A stretch of 64,000 nucleotides of DNA from Pseudomonadota bacterium (GTDB lineage: Bacteria; Pseudomonadota; Gammaproteobacteria; Steroidobacterales; Steroidobacteraceae): NCBI GenBank assembly GCA_023391815.1, contig JAEWAF010000073.1:6174-70173 (forward strand). The letters run 5' to 3'. Shown piece after piece: positions 17,651 to 27,342 of the stretch (within the stretch, counting starts at the first letter, position 1; each line of letters starts with the position of its first letter). The translations under genes were made by a program, and so were the position numbers. The notes beneath the pieces were generated by a model. It searched no databases. It was not told where the DNA came from and saw nothing but the letters and a program-made list of their open reading frames with translations.

Positions 17651-20269
17651 GTGAGCGTTTCGTCCGTCATGCGCATGGATACATCTGCCGAGTTTTTGAG
17701 CGGAGGCGGCGAGATGGGCGAGCTCATTCGCGCCTTCGAATGGCAGCGCACGCCACTGGGTCCGCCCGACCGATGGCCGCAATCGTTGCGAACCGCGCTC
17801 AGAATCCTGCTCACCACCCATCATCCGGCCTGCGTTTTCTGGGGACCGGAACTCCTTTGCTTTTACAACGACGCGTACCGGAGCTCGCTCGGTCCGGAGC
17901 GGCATCCGGTCATGCTCGGTGCGCCGCTAAGGGAGGTGTGGTCCGAAACATGGTCGGTGATGGGGCCACAGATCGAGCGTGTGATGTCGGGCGCGGGCGC
18001 GACCTGGGCCGAGGACCACCTGGTCATGATCCCGCGCTTCGGCCAACGCGAGCAGATCTATTGGACTTATAGCTTCAGCCCCATCGACGACGCGAGCGTC
18101 GCCACCACGGTCGGCGGCGTGATGGTCCTGTGCATGGAGACCACCAAGAAGGTGCGAGCCGAACGGCAGCTGGCGTTCCAGCTGGCGCTGAGCGACCGGC
18201 TGCGCAGCTTGAGCGAGGCCTCGGAAATCATGCTGACCGCCGCGGAAATGGTCGGCCGACAACTCGGTGCCGGGCGCGTCGGTTACGGCGAGATCGAAGG
18301 ATCGGGCAAGAGCGCGATCGTGGTGTGCGATTGGACCGTGCCGGGCATGGCCAGCCTCGCCGGCGCGCATCAGCTCACCGATTTCGGCGTGACTTTGGTT
18401 CGCGAGTTGCAGGCCGGTCGTACCGTGCGGCTGGAAGATGGCTTCAGCGATCCGCTGACCCGAGATACCAGCGGAAAGAATGTATATAGCGCGATTGGCG
18501 CACGCGCCAGCATCACGGTGCCGTTGATCAAAGGCGGGCGACTCAGCGGCGCATTCTTCGTGCATCAGGCGGAGCCGCGTCACTGGACCGATGATGAAGT
18601 CACATTGGCCCGCGAAACGGCCGAGCGCACTTGGGAAGCAGTCGAACGAGCGCGCGCCCAGAATGCCCTGCGAGAGCTCAATGCCACGCTCGAGCATCGA
18701 GTCGAAGATGCCGTCGCTCAGCGCAAGCTATGGGGCGAGTTGCTGGACTCGGTGACTGCGTTGGTCGCGGCGGTCGGCAATGACTATCGATTCCTCGCGA
18801 TGAACAAAGCGTATGCCGATCGATTCGAGCGTCGCCTCGGCGTGCGACCGGCGGTCGGCGACAATCTGCTGGAATTGATGAAGGTGCAACGAGAGCAGCT
18901 GGCGCTCTCCGGCAGTCGCTGGAGTCGCGCGCTGGCCGGCGAGGAATTCACGTTGATCGAGCCGGCCGCCCCGAGCGAAGGCGACTTCGATCGTCACTAC
19001 GAGATCACGTACACCTCGCTGCGCAATCCGTCGGGGCAGGTGATCGGGGCGTTTCAGTATGCGCAGGACGTGTCCGAGCGTTTGCGCGATCAGAAGCGCT
19101 TGTCCGAAGCGGAAGAGTCGTTGCGCCAATCGCAGAAGATGGAGGCCGTCGGCCAGCTCACGGGCGGCATCGCGCACGATTTCAACAATCTGCTGACGGG
19201 CATCATCGGCTCGCTCGACATGATGCAAAGGAAGCTGGCGCGCGGTCAGCAGATCGACGTGAATGCATATGTATCGGCAGCGATGACGGCCGCGAATCGG
19301 GCGGCAGCGCTGACGCATCGTTTGCTCGCGTTCTCTCGACGCCAGGCGCTCGATCCGCGCCCCGTGCACGCGAACCGATTGATTCTTGGCATGGAAGAAC
19401 TGTTGCGTCGGACGCTCGGTGAGGCCATCGCGCTGGAGTTCGTCGAGCAGTCGGATCTGTGGCTCACGCGCTGCGACCAGAATCAGCTGGAAAGCGCGCT
19501 GTTGAATCTGACCATCAACGCGCGCGACGCGATGCCCGAAGGCGGCAAGCTCATCATCCGGACGTCCAACACGCAACTCGAGGATGCGCACGAGGCGAAG
19601 CTGCGAGATGTCATGCCGGGGGACTATATCGCCATCTCGGTGTGCGACAACGGCGCCGGCATGTCGCCGGAAGTGATGAGTCGCGCCTTCGATCCTTTTT
19701 TTACCACCAAGCCCATCGGTCAGGGCACCGGGCTCGGGTTGTCGATGATCTATGGCTTCACCCGGCAATCCGGCGGCTACGCGAAAATCCAGTCGGAAGT
19801 GGGCAAGGGCACGACGGTCAAGTTGTATCTGCCGCGCTATCACGGCGAGCACGAGTTGTCGCAGGAGCCGGATCCGGCGCCAGTCACGATGCCGACTGCC
19901 GCTCATGAGGAAGTCGTTCTGGTCGTCGAAGATGAGCAGGTGGTGCGCGATCTGGTCGTCGATCTGCTCGCCGAAATGGGCTATCGGTCGCTGCAGGCAG
20001 TCGATGGCCCGAGCGGGCTCGCGATTCTGCTGTCCGATGCGCGGATCGATTTATTGATTTCGGATGTCGGCCTGCCCGGCTTCAACGGACGTCAGCTCGC
20101 GGACGCGGCCTGTGCGCATCGACCCGAACTGAAAGTGCTGTTCATCACCGGTTATGCGCACGACGCCGCGGTGAGCAACGATCTGCTCGCGCCAGGGATG
20201 CAGATGATCACCAAGCCGTTCGCGCTGGAAACATTGGCGGAACGCATCCGCGACATGATTGAAAGTTAG
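17651..20269 (+). CDS. Hybrid sensor histidine kinase / response regulator
   Basis: About 870 residues and soluble. The first 150 residues are a PAS-like domain (RAFEWQRTPLGPPDRWPQSL is typical of this kinase type). A GAF domain follows (about 175-335), then a PAS domain (about 360-480). The HisKA helix has the phospho-acceptor His near residue 509 (IAHDFNNLLTGIIG). The ATPase domain shows NLTINARDAM and GTGLGLSMIYGF. A C-terminal receiver carries the acceptor Asp near 805 (LLISDVGLPGFNG) and KPFAL. The start could be the GTG at 17651 or the ATG at 17669; the second fits relatives slightly better. The target is unknown. Confidence 0.93.
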   Translation: MSVSSVMRMDTSAEFLSGGGEMGELIRAFEWQRTPLGPPDRWPQSLRTALRILLTTHHPACVFWGPELLCFYNDAYRSSLGPERHPVMLGAPLREVWSETWSVMGPQIERVMSGAGATWAEDHLVMIPRFGQREQIYWTYSFSPIDDASVATTVGGVMVLCMETTKKVRAERQLAFQLALSDRLRSLSEASEIMLTAAEMVGRQLGAGRVGYGEIEGSGKSAIVVCDWTVPGMASLAGAHQLTDFGVTLVRELQAGRTVRLEDGFSDPLTRDTSGKNVYSAIGARASITVPLIKGGRLSGAFFVHQAEPRHWTDDEVTLARETAERTWEAVERARAQNALRELNATLEHRVEDAVAQRKLWGELLDSVTALVAAVGNDYRFLAMNKAYADRFERRLGVRPAVGDNLLELMKVQREQLALSGSRWSRALAGEEFTLIEPAAPSEGDFDRHYEITYTSLRNPSGQVIGAFQYAQDVSERLRDQKRLSEAEESLRQSQKMEAVGQLTGGIAHDFNNLLTGIIGSLDMMQRKLARGQQIDVNAYVSAAMTAANRAAALTHRLLAFSRRQALDPRPVHANRLILGMEELLRRTLGEAIALEFVEQSDLWLTRCDQNQLESALLNLTINARDAMPEGGKLIIRTSNTQLEDAHEAKLRDVMPGDYIAISVCDNGAGMSPEVMSRAFDPFFTTKPIGQGTGLGLSMIYGFTRQSGGYAKIQSEVGKGTTVKLYLPRYHGEHELSQEPDPAPVTMPTAAHEEVVLVVEDEQVVRDLVVDLLAEMGYRSLQAVDGPSGLAILLSDARIDLLISDVGLPGFNGRQLADAACAHRPELKVLFITGYAHDAAVSNDLLAPGMQMITKPFALETLAERIRDMIES

Positions 20270-20272
20270 CGT

Positions 20273-20896
20273 TCAGCGCGGCTCCTTCGCAGGCACGAGC
20301 GCCGATACGGTCAGGCGAGGCGACCCGATATTCCCAAACGACGACAAGCAGGCGTTCGTTTTGTCTTTGACGATCCGCACCGACATGCGCGGCAGGATTT
20401 GCCGGCGCAGCTGCTGAACCAGCTCGCAGTCGCCTCGTTCCAGTCGCATCTCGCGATGTCGAGCGAACGACACCTCTTTCCACACGGCGGGAAAGCGCTC
20501 CAGATCCGCGCTGCCGGGGAGTTGCTCGCCATTCACGCGCGCGACCAGCTGATCCTTGGCGTCGTAGCTGGTGAGCTCGCTGATGTTCTCATCGGATGCG
20601 ATCACCGGCGACTGCATCGAAATTTGAAACCGGGCGATGGCGAGCTGCTCGTCGCAGGCGTAACTCTGCAAATGCAGGTTGTCACGAGCGCCGACGGTGC
20701 GCAGGATGATCTCCAGCTTGTCTTCCAGGCTTCGGCAAGAATAAGTCGTGCCATAGCCGTGATACTCGAAATTCAGCTGCTGCGCTTTCCAGACGGCGAT
20801 GACTTGCTCGTCGGTCGAGTTGGCAAAGACCGCCGCCGGAGCCAGGGAGAGCAGCGCGGCGAGTTTCACTCGCGCCGATTGGACATGGGCGGTCAT
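20273..20896 (-). CDS. Exported protein of unknown function, coupled to patatin gene
   Basis: 207 residues with a signal peptide (cleavage likely after AVFA-NSTDEQ). Four cysteines in the mature part (CRSLEDK, YACDEQ, GDCELV, NACLSS) could form two disulfides, which fits a periplasmic location. I recognise no family. Its ATG overlaps the stop codon of the upstream patatin gene (ATGA at 20896), so it is translationally coupled to it and probably works with it. Confidence 0.8.
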   Translation of the reverse strand: MTAHVQSARVKLAALLSLAPAAVFANSTDEQVIAVWKAQQLNFEYHGYGTTYSCRSLEDKLEIILRTVGARDNLHLQSYACDEQLAIARFQISMQSPVIASDENISELTSYDAKDQLVARVNGEQLPGSADLERFPAVWKEVSFARHREMRLERGDCELVQQLRRQILPRMSVRIVKDKTNACLSSFGNIGSPRLTVSALVPAKEPR

Positions 20897-23751
20897 CAGT
20901 CCTCACTCGTGGTCCTGCGTTCCTGGAACGCGCGGCGTTTCCGATTCGGGCTCATGTAGCTCGAGACGCGCGCGAAGAAATCGGCGAAATCCTGAGGGCT
21001 CGAGCCGCGCAGGATCTGCTCGAGCGAATGGAAGCCGAGCGCCCGATAGCTCTCGAACTGCGACTCGCTGAACCACTGGTCGCTGGTGGGCTCATGCGGG
21101 AAGGAGTCGACCGTGCGGGCATAGCTGTACACGTCGTACGGTACCGGATGCTCGCCTCGTCCGCGCAGTGTGGGCTTGATGTACAGCAGCCGACCGGGCG
21201 GGGTGCCCTTATCGACGGCGTCGTAGTCGATGCGCGCGACCGCGCAGTACAGTCCCTGCCTGGCGGAGCTGTTGGGATAGATCTCGATCTCCTTCTCGAA
21301 CTTGATCGGGATGCCGAAGTCGATGCGGATCTTGCGAATCGCGTTACCCAGGTCGCCGAGCTTCGCCTCCGGATCGCAACCGGCGTCGCTGACCATGATG
21401 TACCGGCATCGGCGGAGCACCACTTCATACAGGCCGAGATTGTCGAAATGGCCACCATCGGACAGGTTCACATATTTGAAGTCCGGCGTGGTGTAGCCGA
21501 ACAACTCGCCCAGCATCGGTGACAGAGCTTGGCGAGGGCCGGGCAGGTGAAAGGCCTTCTCGCCCTGCGCGTTGGTGTTGCCCAGCCACGCACCCAGACG
21601 AACGTTGAATAGAGACATCACGAACGCTAGCGCCGGCGATGAGCAATAACCCATGTGAGGATTCGCGGCGGCACCCGAGATTGTCACGGCCGTGCCGAGT
21701 GAGATGCCGCCCTGGCCGCCGTACAGTTCCGACGCGCGATAGCCTTCGTGAAAGTTGCCGCAGTAGTAAGGCGTGATCGAGAACGACTCGGCCTTCCGTT
21801 CCTGCCACGCGAGCTTGCCGTCGCGAAGCAGATTCAGCGTGACATTGATCAGCGGCAACAGGCGCTGCGCCCCCTTGCTCGGACGCAGCTTGTGCATGCG
21901 AAGGTTGTCGGAGGCATCGAAGCCGGTGAACGGATCGGGCTTGCGGTCGGTGTGAGATGCGCCGAGGTACGCACGCACCAGCCGATTGCGATAGAAGCCG
22001 TGCAACGAGAAACGATTGATGTTGACGACCAGGCCCATCACCAGCGCCGCGCCCAGGAAGATACTCGGCAGCGCCCAGAACCATTCGAATCCGGTGTGTT
22101 GCAAGTTGTCCTGACGCAGCATGGGATCGGTGAAGATCTTTTCGGCGGTGACGTTCGAGTTGGTCACGATCCAGCCGCCGAGCGTCGCCGTCGCCCACGA
22201 CATCACCAGCACGACGCAGACCACGAAGATCGGCGCCGCCAGCGCCAGTCCCACCCGTTGCATGATCGAAGGTTCCTCGGGGGTGGTCGTCGCGGTCTTG
22301 TCGCGGCTGCCGAGCAAAGCCGCCGCGATGCCTGAGATACCGCCGGCCGCGGCAACGAGCGGTTTCGCCGCATTGGAGATCTTGTCGAACAGAAACTGAC
22401 CGAACAAACACAACGTGGTGACGACGATCCAACCGAGCGCGATCGCGAGAATCCAGCCCGACAGTCGTGCCCACCATTCGCGGTCGCCGTCATTCACCAG
22501 CGCCGGCTTGGCGCCGGTGACGAACGTTTCGCTCATGCTCGCCAGGCCGACGAACAGTGTCCGCGCCAACAGATACAACGCGAGCAGCACCGGCAACGTC
22601 AGCATTACATACAAGCCGGGATGATCATAGAACGGCAGCAGCAGGCCGCGGATCACCATTGCCAGCACGAAAGAGATGGCCAAGCCGGAAATCAGTAACG
22701 CACCGAACTCGAACTTGCCGGTGTGCACGCATTCCGCCGGAATGTCATGGCGCAATCGATACAACAGTTCCACGACAAGCCAGCCGATCAGCGGGATCAC
22801 CGTGCACCAGAGCACCGAGAACATCAGGATCGGGGAGTTGCCCGCCGACCAGAACGGCGCGTCGAGCACGACGGCCGGATCGTTTGCATAGCCGAGCCCG
22901 GTGAATGAGAGCAGCGACGCCGCAGCGATCACCGGCAATACACACAACAACGAATAGCGTGCCGATGGTGTATCGGGATCGCGCACGAACCTGCGGTGAT
23001 AGTAAATGGAGAAGCTCGCCAGCAACTCAACGATCACCGACGCGTATAGCAGCGACTTGCCGAAACTCGGGCTGACTGTGCTCTGGACTACCAGATACAC
23101 GCCTTGCGGAACCACGACGAGCGCCGCCAACAGCGGAACGATCACCAGCCAGTTGAGCAACAGGTTGCGCACGAAGATGGCCGCGGCCGTCCACGTGTCG
23201 GCGGAGAAAAGGCCGAGGCGCGGCGTGAGATAGTTGCTGAACTGGCGCAAATGGTCGACGGTCTTCGGCTCGGGCGCGAGCGGATTCACCGGCTGCTCGG
23301 GCCGCCCGCCGAGATCCTGAAACACTTCTTTGGCGGTGCCCGCGTCCTGCTGTTGCCGATGGACCCAGGCCTGCAACCAGCTGGCGATGTAACCGCCGCC
23401 GGACACGCTGGACAGATAGTCGAACTCCGGCAGCAGCTTGTTCTTCGCCAGCGATTGCAGCACGCCCAGGTTGAAGGTTGCGCTGCGAATACCGCCACCC
23501 GACAGACATAGCGCCGACAAGGGTGGCTGCGCCTTGCTCGTGTCCGTATCGGCATCGATGGTGCCGATCATCTGAAACAACTCACGAAGATTGTCCTGGT
23601 ACTGCGCATCGGTGCCGGCATCGTCCGGTCGGTCGGGGTCGAATTTCGCCGGTTGAAACTGCCGGCTCGCGCAGTACTCCGGGCGCAACGCCTGCAGCTC
23701 GCGCCATAGCGCTTCGTTGAATGTGGCGCGCTCGTGATTCGGCTCTGACAT
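20896..23751 (-). CDS. Patatin-like phospholipase with large internal membrane region
   Basis: 951 residues from the ATG at 23751, chosen for GAAGGA upstream. The patatin oxyanion motif GGGIRS is at 85-90 and the nucleophile is Ser117 in SSVSGGGYIASW. The catalytic Asp is Asp765 in SDGGHFDNLGLYE. Between them, roughly residues 190-620 contain about nine hydrophobic segments (for example NWLVIVPLLAALVVVPQGVY and FGALLISGLAISFVLAMVI). The dyad is therefore contributed by two halves joined through an inner-membrane domain. It presumably hydrolyses phospholipid acyl esters at the membrane. It is followed by the coupled 207-residue exported protein. Confidence 0.9.
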   Translation of the reverse strand: MSEPNHERATFNEALWRELQALRPEYCASRQFQPAKFDPDRPDDAGTDAQYQDNLRELFQMIGTIDADTDTSKAQPPLSALCLSGGGIRSATFNLGVLQSLAKNKLLPEFDYLSSVSGGGYIASWLQAWVHRQQQDAGTAKEVFQDLGGRPEQPVNPLAPEPKTVDHLRQFSNYLTPRLGLFSADTWTAAAIFVRNLLLNWLVIVPLLAALVVVPQGVYLVVQSTVSPSFGKSLLYASVIVELLASFSIYYHRRFVRDPDTPSARYSLLCVLPVIAAASLLSFTGLGYANDPAVVLDAPFWSAGNSPILMFSVLWCTVIPLIGWLVVELLYRLRHDIPAECVHTGKFEFGALLISGLAISFVLAMVIRGLLLPFYDHPGLYVMLTLPVLLALYLLARTLFVGLASMSETFVTGAKPALVNDGDREWWARLSGWILAIALGWIVVTTLCLFGQFLFDKISNAAKPLVAAAGGISGIAAALLGSRDKTATTTPEEPSIMQRVGLALAAPIFVVCVVLVMSWATATLGGWIVTNSNVTAEKIFTDPMLRQDNLQHTGFEWFWALPSIFLGAALVMGLVVNINRFSLHGFYRNRLVRAYLGASHTDRKPDPFTGFDASDNLRMHKLRPSKGAQRLLPLINVTLNLLRDGKLAWQERKAESFSITPYYCGNFHEGYRASELYGGQGGISLGTAVTISGAAANPHMGYCSSPALAFVMSLFNVRLGAWLGNTNAQGEKAFHLPGPRQALSPMLGELFGYTTPDFKYVNLSDGGHFDNLGLYEVVLRRCRYIMVSDAGCDPEAKLGDLGNAIRKIRIDFGIPIKFEKEIEIYPNSSARQGLYCAVARIDYDAVDKGTPPGRLLYIKPTLRGRGEHPVPYDVYSYARTVDSFPHEPTSDQWFSESQFESYRALGFHSLEQILRGSSPQDFADFFARVSSYMSPNRKRRAFQERRTTSED

Positions 23752-23913
23752 AGCGGATTCCTTCGCTGAATATTTGTTCTTGGACTGCCCTGCAGACTGT
23801 AGCACGGGCAGTTGTTGTTGCCCGCGATCCGCGTTTGCGAACTCATGCTGCGGCGATCTATTTTATGCGGGCTCGACGGATGCCGGGTCCCGGGGTGACG
23901 AAGGGGAGATGTC

Positions 23914-24981
23914 ATGAGCGAGCGCGGTCATCGACGACGCATCAGTGACGGCGGCCTGATTCTGATCACCATGACCGTCACGATCCTGCTGTGTGCCCTC
24001 TGGGTCGCGGCCTCGGCCGAGGCGACCGAACCCTGGAAGGTGCCACGCACCGCCGATGGCCAGCCGGATCTGCAGGGAGTCTGGACCAACGCAACCATCA
24101 CGCCGCTGGAGCGTCCAAAAGAATTCGGCGAGCGCCTGGTCATCAGCGCCGAAGAAGCCCGGACCATCGAATCTCAGAATCAGCAATTCAACGATGAGGC
24201 GGACGCGCCCACCGACCCCAAGACCCGCACGCAGGATCTACCGAACAGCTGCGGCCTGGGATTCACCGGCGCCGACTGCGGTTATAACAACTTCTGGATC
24301 GATCGCGGCCAGAGCGTGGTCGAAGTGAACGGCGAGCGCCGCAGCTCATTGATCGTCGAGCCCAAGGATGGGCGGGTGCCGCTGACGCCGGAACGGCAGA
24401 AGATGCTCACCGAGCGTTACATGATGATGCGGACCAACTTCGACGGGCCCGAAGTACGGCCGCTGGCGGAACGCTGCCTGCTGGCGTTCGGCTCGAGCTC
24501 GGGGCCGCCCATGTTGCCGGTCCTTTATAACAATCATTACCAGATCGTGCAGAGCCGGGACACGGTGCTGATCCTGGTGGAGATGGTGCACGACGCACGC
24601 ATCGTTCGTCTGAATGCCAGGCCGAGCGGCGTGCCGAAATGGATGGGCGATTCCGTCGGCCATTGGGAAGGCGACACGCTGGTGGTGGAGACCACCAACT
24701 TCACCGACCAGGAATCGTTCCGAGGCTCGACGCCGAAGATGAAGATCACCGAGCGCTTCACGCGCGTCGGCCCGGACAAAATCAACTATCGCGTGACGCT
24801 CGACGATCCCGCCGCGTTCTCACAAGCGTGGACCGCGGAGTATCCGTTCTACGCGACCAACGAGCCGATCTACGAATACGCCTGTCACGAAGGAAACTAC
24901 GCGCTGCCCGGCATCCTTGCCGGTGCGCGTGAAGACGAGAAGCGAAAGTTGCAGGCGGCCGCCCCCAGCGGGGGTAAGTAA
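23914..24981 (+). CDS. Exported DLQGVW-type protein of unknown function
   Basis: 355 residues, with one N-terminal membrane or signal segment (LILITMTVTILLCALWVAAS) after a short basic stretch. The mature start VPRTADGQPDLQGVWTNATI is a hallmark of a family abundant in soil Acidobacteria and Steroidobacter-like bacteria; its role is not known to me. Later conserved-looking blocks are MVHDARIVRLNA, GDSVGHWEGDTLVVETTNF and MKITERFTRVG. It abuts the end of the convergent pstS-like gene with no spacer. Confidence 0.78.
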   Translation: MSERGHRRRISDGGLILITMTVTILLCALWVAASAEATEPWKVPRTADGQPDLQGVWTNATITPLERPKEFGERLVISAEEARTIESQNQQFNDEADAPTDPKTRTQDLPNSCGLGFTGADCGYNNFWIDRGQSVVEVNGERRSSLIVEPKDGRVPLTPERQKMLTERYMMMRTNFDGPEVRPLAERCLLAFGSSSGPPMLPVLYNNHYQIVQSRDTVLILVEMVHDARIVRLNARPSGVPKWMGDSVGHWEGDTLVVETTNFTDQESFRGSTPKMKITERFTRVGPDKINYRVTLDDPAAFSQAWTAEYPFYATNEPIYEYACHEGNYALPGILAGAREDEKRKLQAAAPSGGK

Positions 24982-26016
24982 TCAGGGCTTGGCTTCGCGC
25001 TTCAACAAATCATCGATGGTGATGCCGACTTCGGGTACGCCGCCGAACACCGTGCCCAGGCGGTTTTCATTGAAATGCCCAAGCGCCGTCTTCGCGGCCT
25101 GCTCGGGTAGCGCGACGAAGCCCACATCGGCCGCGAGCGCCGGGCCTTCGGTCAGGTAGTACTCGATCAGCGCGCGCACTTCGGGCCGCTGCGCCGACTT
25201 GTCGCTCACATAGATGAACAGCGGGCGCGAGAGCGGCTGATACGTGCCGTCGACGACCGCCGCGTTGCTCGGCAGGACCTGCGTGCCATCGGCTTTCTCG
25301 ATCGGCACCGCACGCATGCGTTCTTTGTGACCGATGTAATAGGCGAAGCCGAAGTAGCCGAGCGCGTTCTTGTTGCTCTCCACGCCTTGCACCAGCACGT
25401 TGTCGTCTTCGCTCGCGGTGTAATCGCCCCGGCTGGATTTCGCTTTGCCGGTCACCGCTTCGGTGAAGTAATCGAACGTGCCCGAATCGGCGCCGGGGCC
25501 GAACAGCATCAGCGGCGCATCGGGCCACTCGGGACGCACTTGATTCCAGCGCGTGACCTGACCTTGCGCGGCCGGCTCCCATATCTTTTTCAGGTCGGCG
25601 ACGGTCAGCGATTTCACCCAATCGTTCTTGGGATTGACCACCACGGTGATGGCGTCGAACGCGATCGGCAGCTCGATGAAGTTGATGCCGGCCGCGCGGC
25701 ACATCTCGATCTCTTCGGAGAGGATGGGACGGGATGCATTGGAAATATCGATGTCGCCGCGACACAGTTTCTTGAAGCCGCCGCCGGTGCCGGACAGGCC
25801 GACCGTCACGCGCACCGCGCCCCGTTGCTGAGCCTGGAACTCTTCAGCGACCGCTTCGGCGATCGGGAACACCGTGCTCGAGCCGTCGATGCGAATCACC
25901 GGCGTGTCCCGGCCCATGCGGGCATTCGGGCTCGATCCCTCCTGCTTGCCACAGCCGGCCAATACCATGCTGAGCTGAGCTGCGAGCGCCAGTATCGCCA
26001 GACGCCGTGTGTTCAT
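24982..26016 (-). CDS. PstS-family phosphate-binding lipoprotein
   Basis: 344 residues with a lipobox (MVLAGC), so it is an anchored periplasmic binding protein. IRIDGSSTVFPIAEAVAEEF and VTVGLSGTGGGFKKLCRGDI are the phosphate-contacting loops of PstS/SphX-type proteins, and GADSGTFDYFTEAV is the third. The sequence FGPGADSGT supports phosphate rather than molybdate. No pstCAB or phoU genes are in the window, so it is an orphan copy. It may supply a transporter elsewhere or serve as a sensor. Confidence 0.9.
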   Translation of the reverse strand: MNTRRLAILALAAQLSMVLAGCGKQEGSSPNARMGRDTPVIRIDGSSTVFPIAEAVAEEFQAQQRGAVRVTVGLSGTGGGFKKLCRGDIDISNASRPILSEEIEMCRAAGINFIELPIAFDAITVVVNPKNDWVKSLTVADLKKIWEPAAQGQVTRWNQVRPEWPDAPLMLFGPGADSGTFDYFTEAVTGKAKSSRGDYTASEDDNVLVQGVESNKNALGYFGFAYYIGHKERMRAVPIEKADGTQVLPSNAAVVDGTYQPLSRPLFIYVSDKSAQRPEVRALIEYYLTEGPALAADVGFVALPEQAAKTALGHFNENRLGTVFGGVPEVGITIDDLLKREAKP

Positions 26017-26199
26017 GAGCCGGACCCCGTCAATGGAAAAGCGCGATTTTGCGGGAAACGCACGCCGATGTCTTCCTACACGGCGAACCGGGTTGGCGCG
26101 GCGAGCGTTGCGTCCCCGGATCGGGTGCGTTCATCCGATGCGCGAGTGACAGGAGCGCGGCGATCGCCGACCCCGCGTCGGCAATGGTCGAGAACGGGT

Positions 26200-27333
26200 A
26201 TGAAACGTCGCGACAAATGGCTGATAGCGATCGCCGTGGTGGCGATCGTCGCCATAGCGATCCGCCTCGCGTTACCGCCTGTCGTGCGTGACTACATCAA
26301 CGACAAACTGAAAGCGGTGCAGGGCTATGACGCTCACATCGGCACCGTCCATCTTGCGTTGATTCGCGGCGCCTACGTCATCGACGACATCAGAATCCAG
26401 AAGACCGGCGCGGGCCAGCCTCTACCGTTCTTCAGCTGCGATCACCTCGACTTGTCGGTCGAGTGGCCCAGCCTGGTACACGGCTCGCTGGTGGCCAGGG
26501 CCGAATTCTTCAATCCGCAACTGATCGTTGCGGCCGAAAAGGAAAAGAAACCTCCCAAGGGCACCGTCCAGACGCTGGCGGACCGGTTCGAGCAATTGTT
26601 CCCATTCAAGTTCAACACGGTGCGGGTCCACAACGGCACCGTGACTTTCACCGCTCCCGGGATTCGCAGCAACGATGCGATCAAAGCGACCGGCGTCGAA
26701 GCCGAGGTGAGCAATCTCACCAACGTGGTGGACAAAGGTAAGGAATCGTTCGCCGACTATCGCGTCGACGCGCACGTGCTCGACGGCGGCAGTGTCGAGA
26801 TCACCGGTAGCGTCAATCCGTTGGGTAAGCAGCCGACGTTCGATGTGCACCTTCAATTGCGTAACGTGCAGCTGCCGCAGTTGAATCCGTGGCTGAACCA
26901 ATACATCAAGGCGAAAGCGGCGTCCGGCAACTTCGAGCTGTACATGGAGCTTGCCGCCGCCGATGGCAAGTTCCAGGGCTACGCCAAGCCCATCCTCGAG
27001 AACGTCAACATGGCGACCAGCGAGCCGGAACAGAATGCGCTGAAGCGGATCTGGGAAGGAGTGGTCGACTTCGCGGCCAATGTGCTCGAGAACGAGCGCA
27101 CCGGCCAGGTCGCAGCGCGCATTCCGTTCTCCGGCACGATACAAAAACCAACGACCAGCCTGCTCGAAACCATCGTGAGCGTCTTGCACAACGCGTTCGT
27201 CAGCTCGTTCGCACGTTCGCTCGAAGGCAGCGTTTCGGTGCGCTCGGTGCGCGAGAATCTGAAACAGGTGGGCGAGCCGGCCGATCGGAAGCAGGAGGAC
27301 AACCAGCAGAAAAAGCAGGGCTCCGCCAAGTAG
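26200..27333 (+). CDS. DUF748 (AsmA-like) envelope protein
   Basis: 377 residues from the ATG at 26200. One N-terminal membrane anchor (WLIAIAVVAIVAIAIRLALP) is followed by AsmA/DUF748-type repeats of beta strands (VRDYINDKLKAVQGYDAHIG; FNTVRVHNGTVTFTAPGIRS; VEITGSVNPLGKQPTFDVHL). The tail is hydrophilic (QVGEPADRKQEDNQQKK). Proteins of this type span the periplasm and are linked to lipid transport and outer-membrane integrity. The frame is open for over 800 bases upstream, but that part is antisense to pstS and is not real. Confidence 0.82.
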   Translation: MKRRDKWLIAIAVVAIVAIAIRLALPPVVRDYINDKLKAVQGYDAHIGTVHLALIRGAYVIDDIRIQKTGAGQPLPFFSCDHLDLSVEWPSLVHGSLVARAEFFNPQLIVAAEKEKKPPKGTVQTLADRFEQLFPFKFNTVRVHNGTVTFTAPGIRSNDAIKATGVEAEVSNLTNVVDKGKESFADYRVDAHVLDGGSVEITGSVNPLGKQPTFDVHLQLRNVQLPQLNPWLNQYIKAKAASGNFELYMELAAADGKFQGYAKPILENVNMATSEPEQNALKRIWEGVVDFAANVLENERTGQVAARIPFSGTIQKPTTSLLETIVSVLHNAFVSSFARSLEGSVSVRSVRENLKQVGEPADRKQEDNQQKKQGSAK

Positions 27334-27342
27334 CCGAGCGAA

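Noticed and set aside
25327..26199. N-terminal extension of the DUF748 gene
   Set aside because: The frame is open for 290 extra codons but they are antisense to the pstS-like gene; the ATG at 26200 opens a normal membrane anchor.
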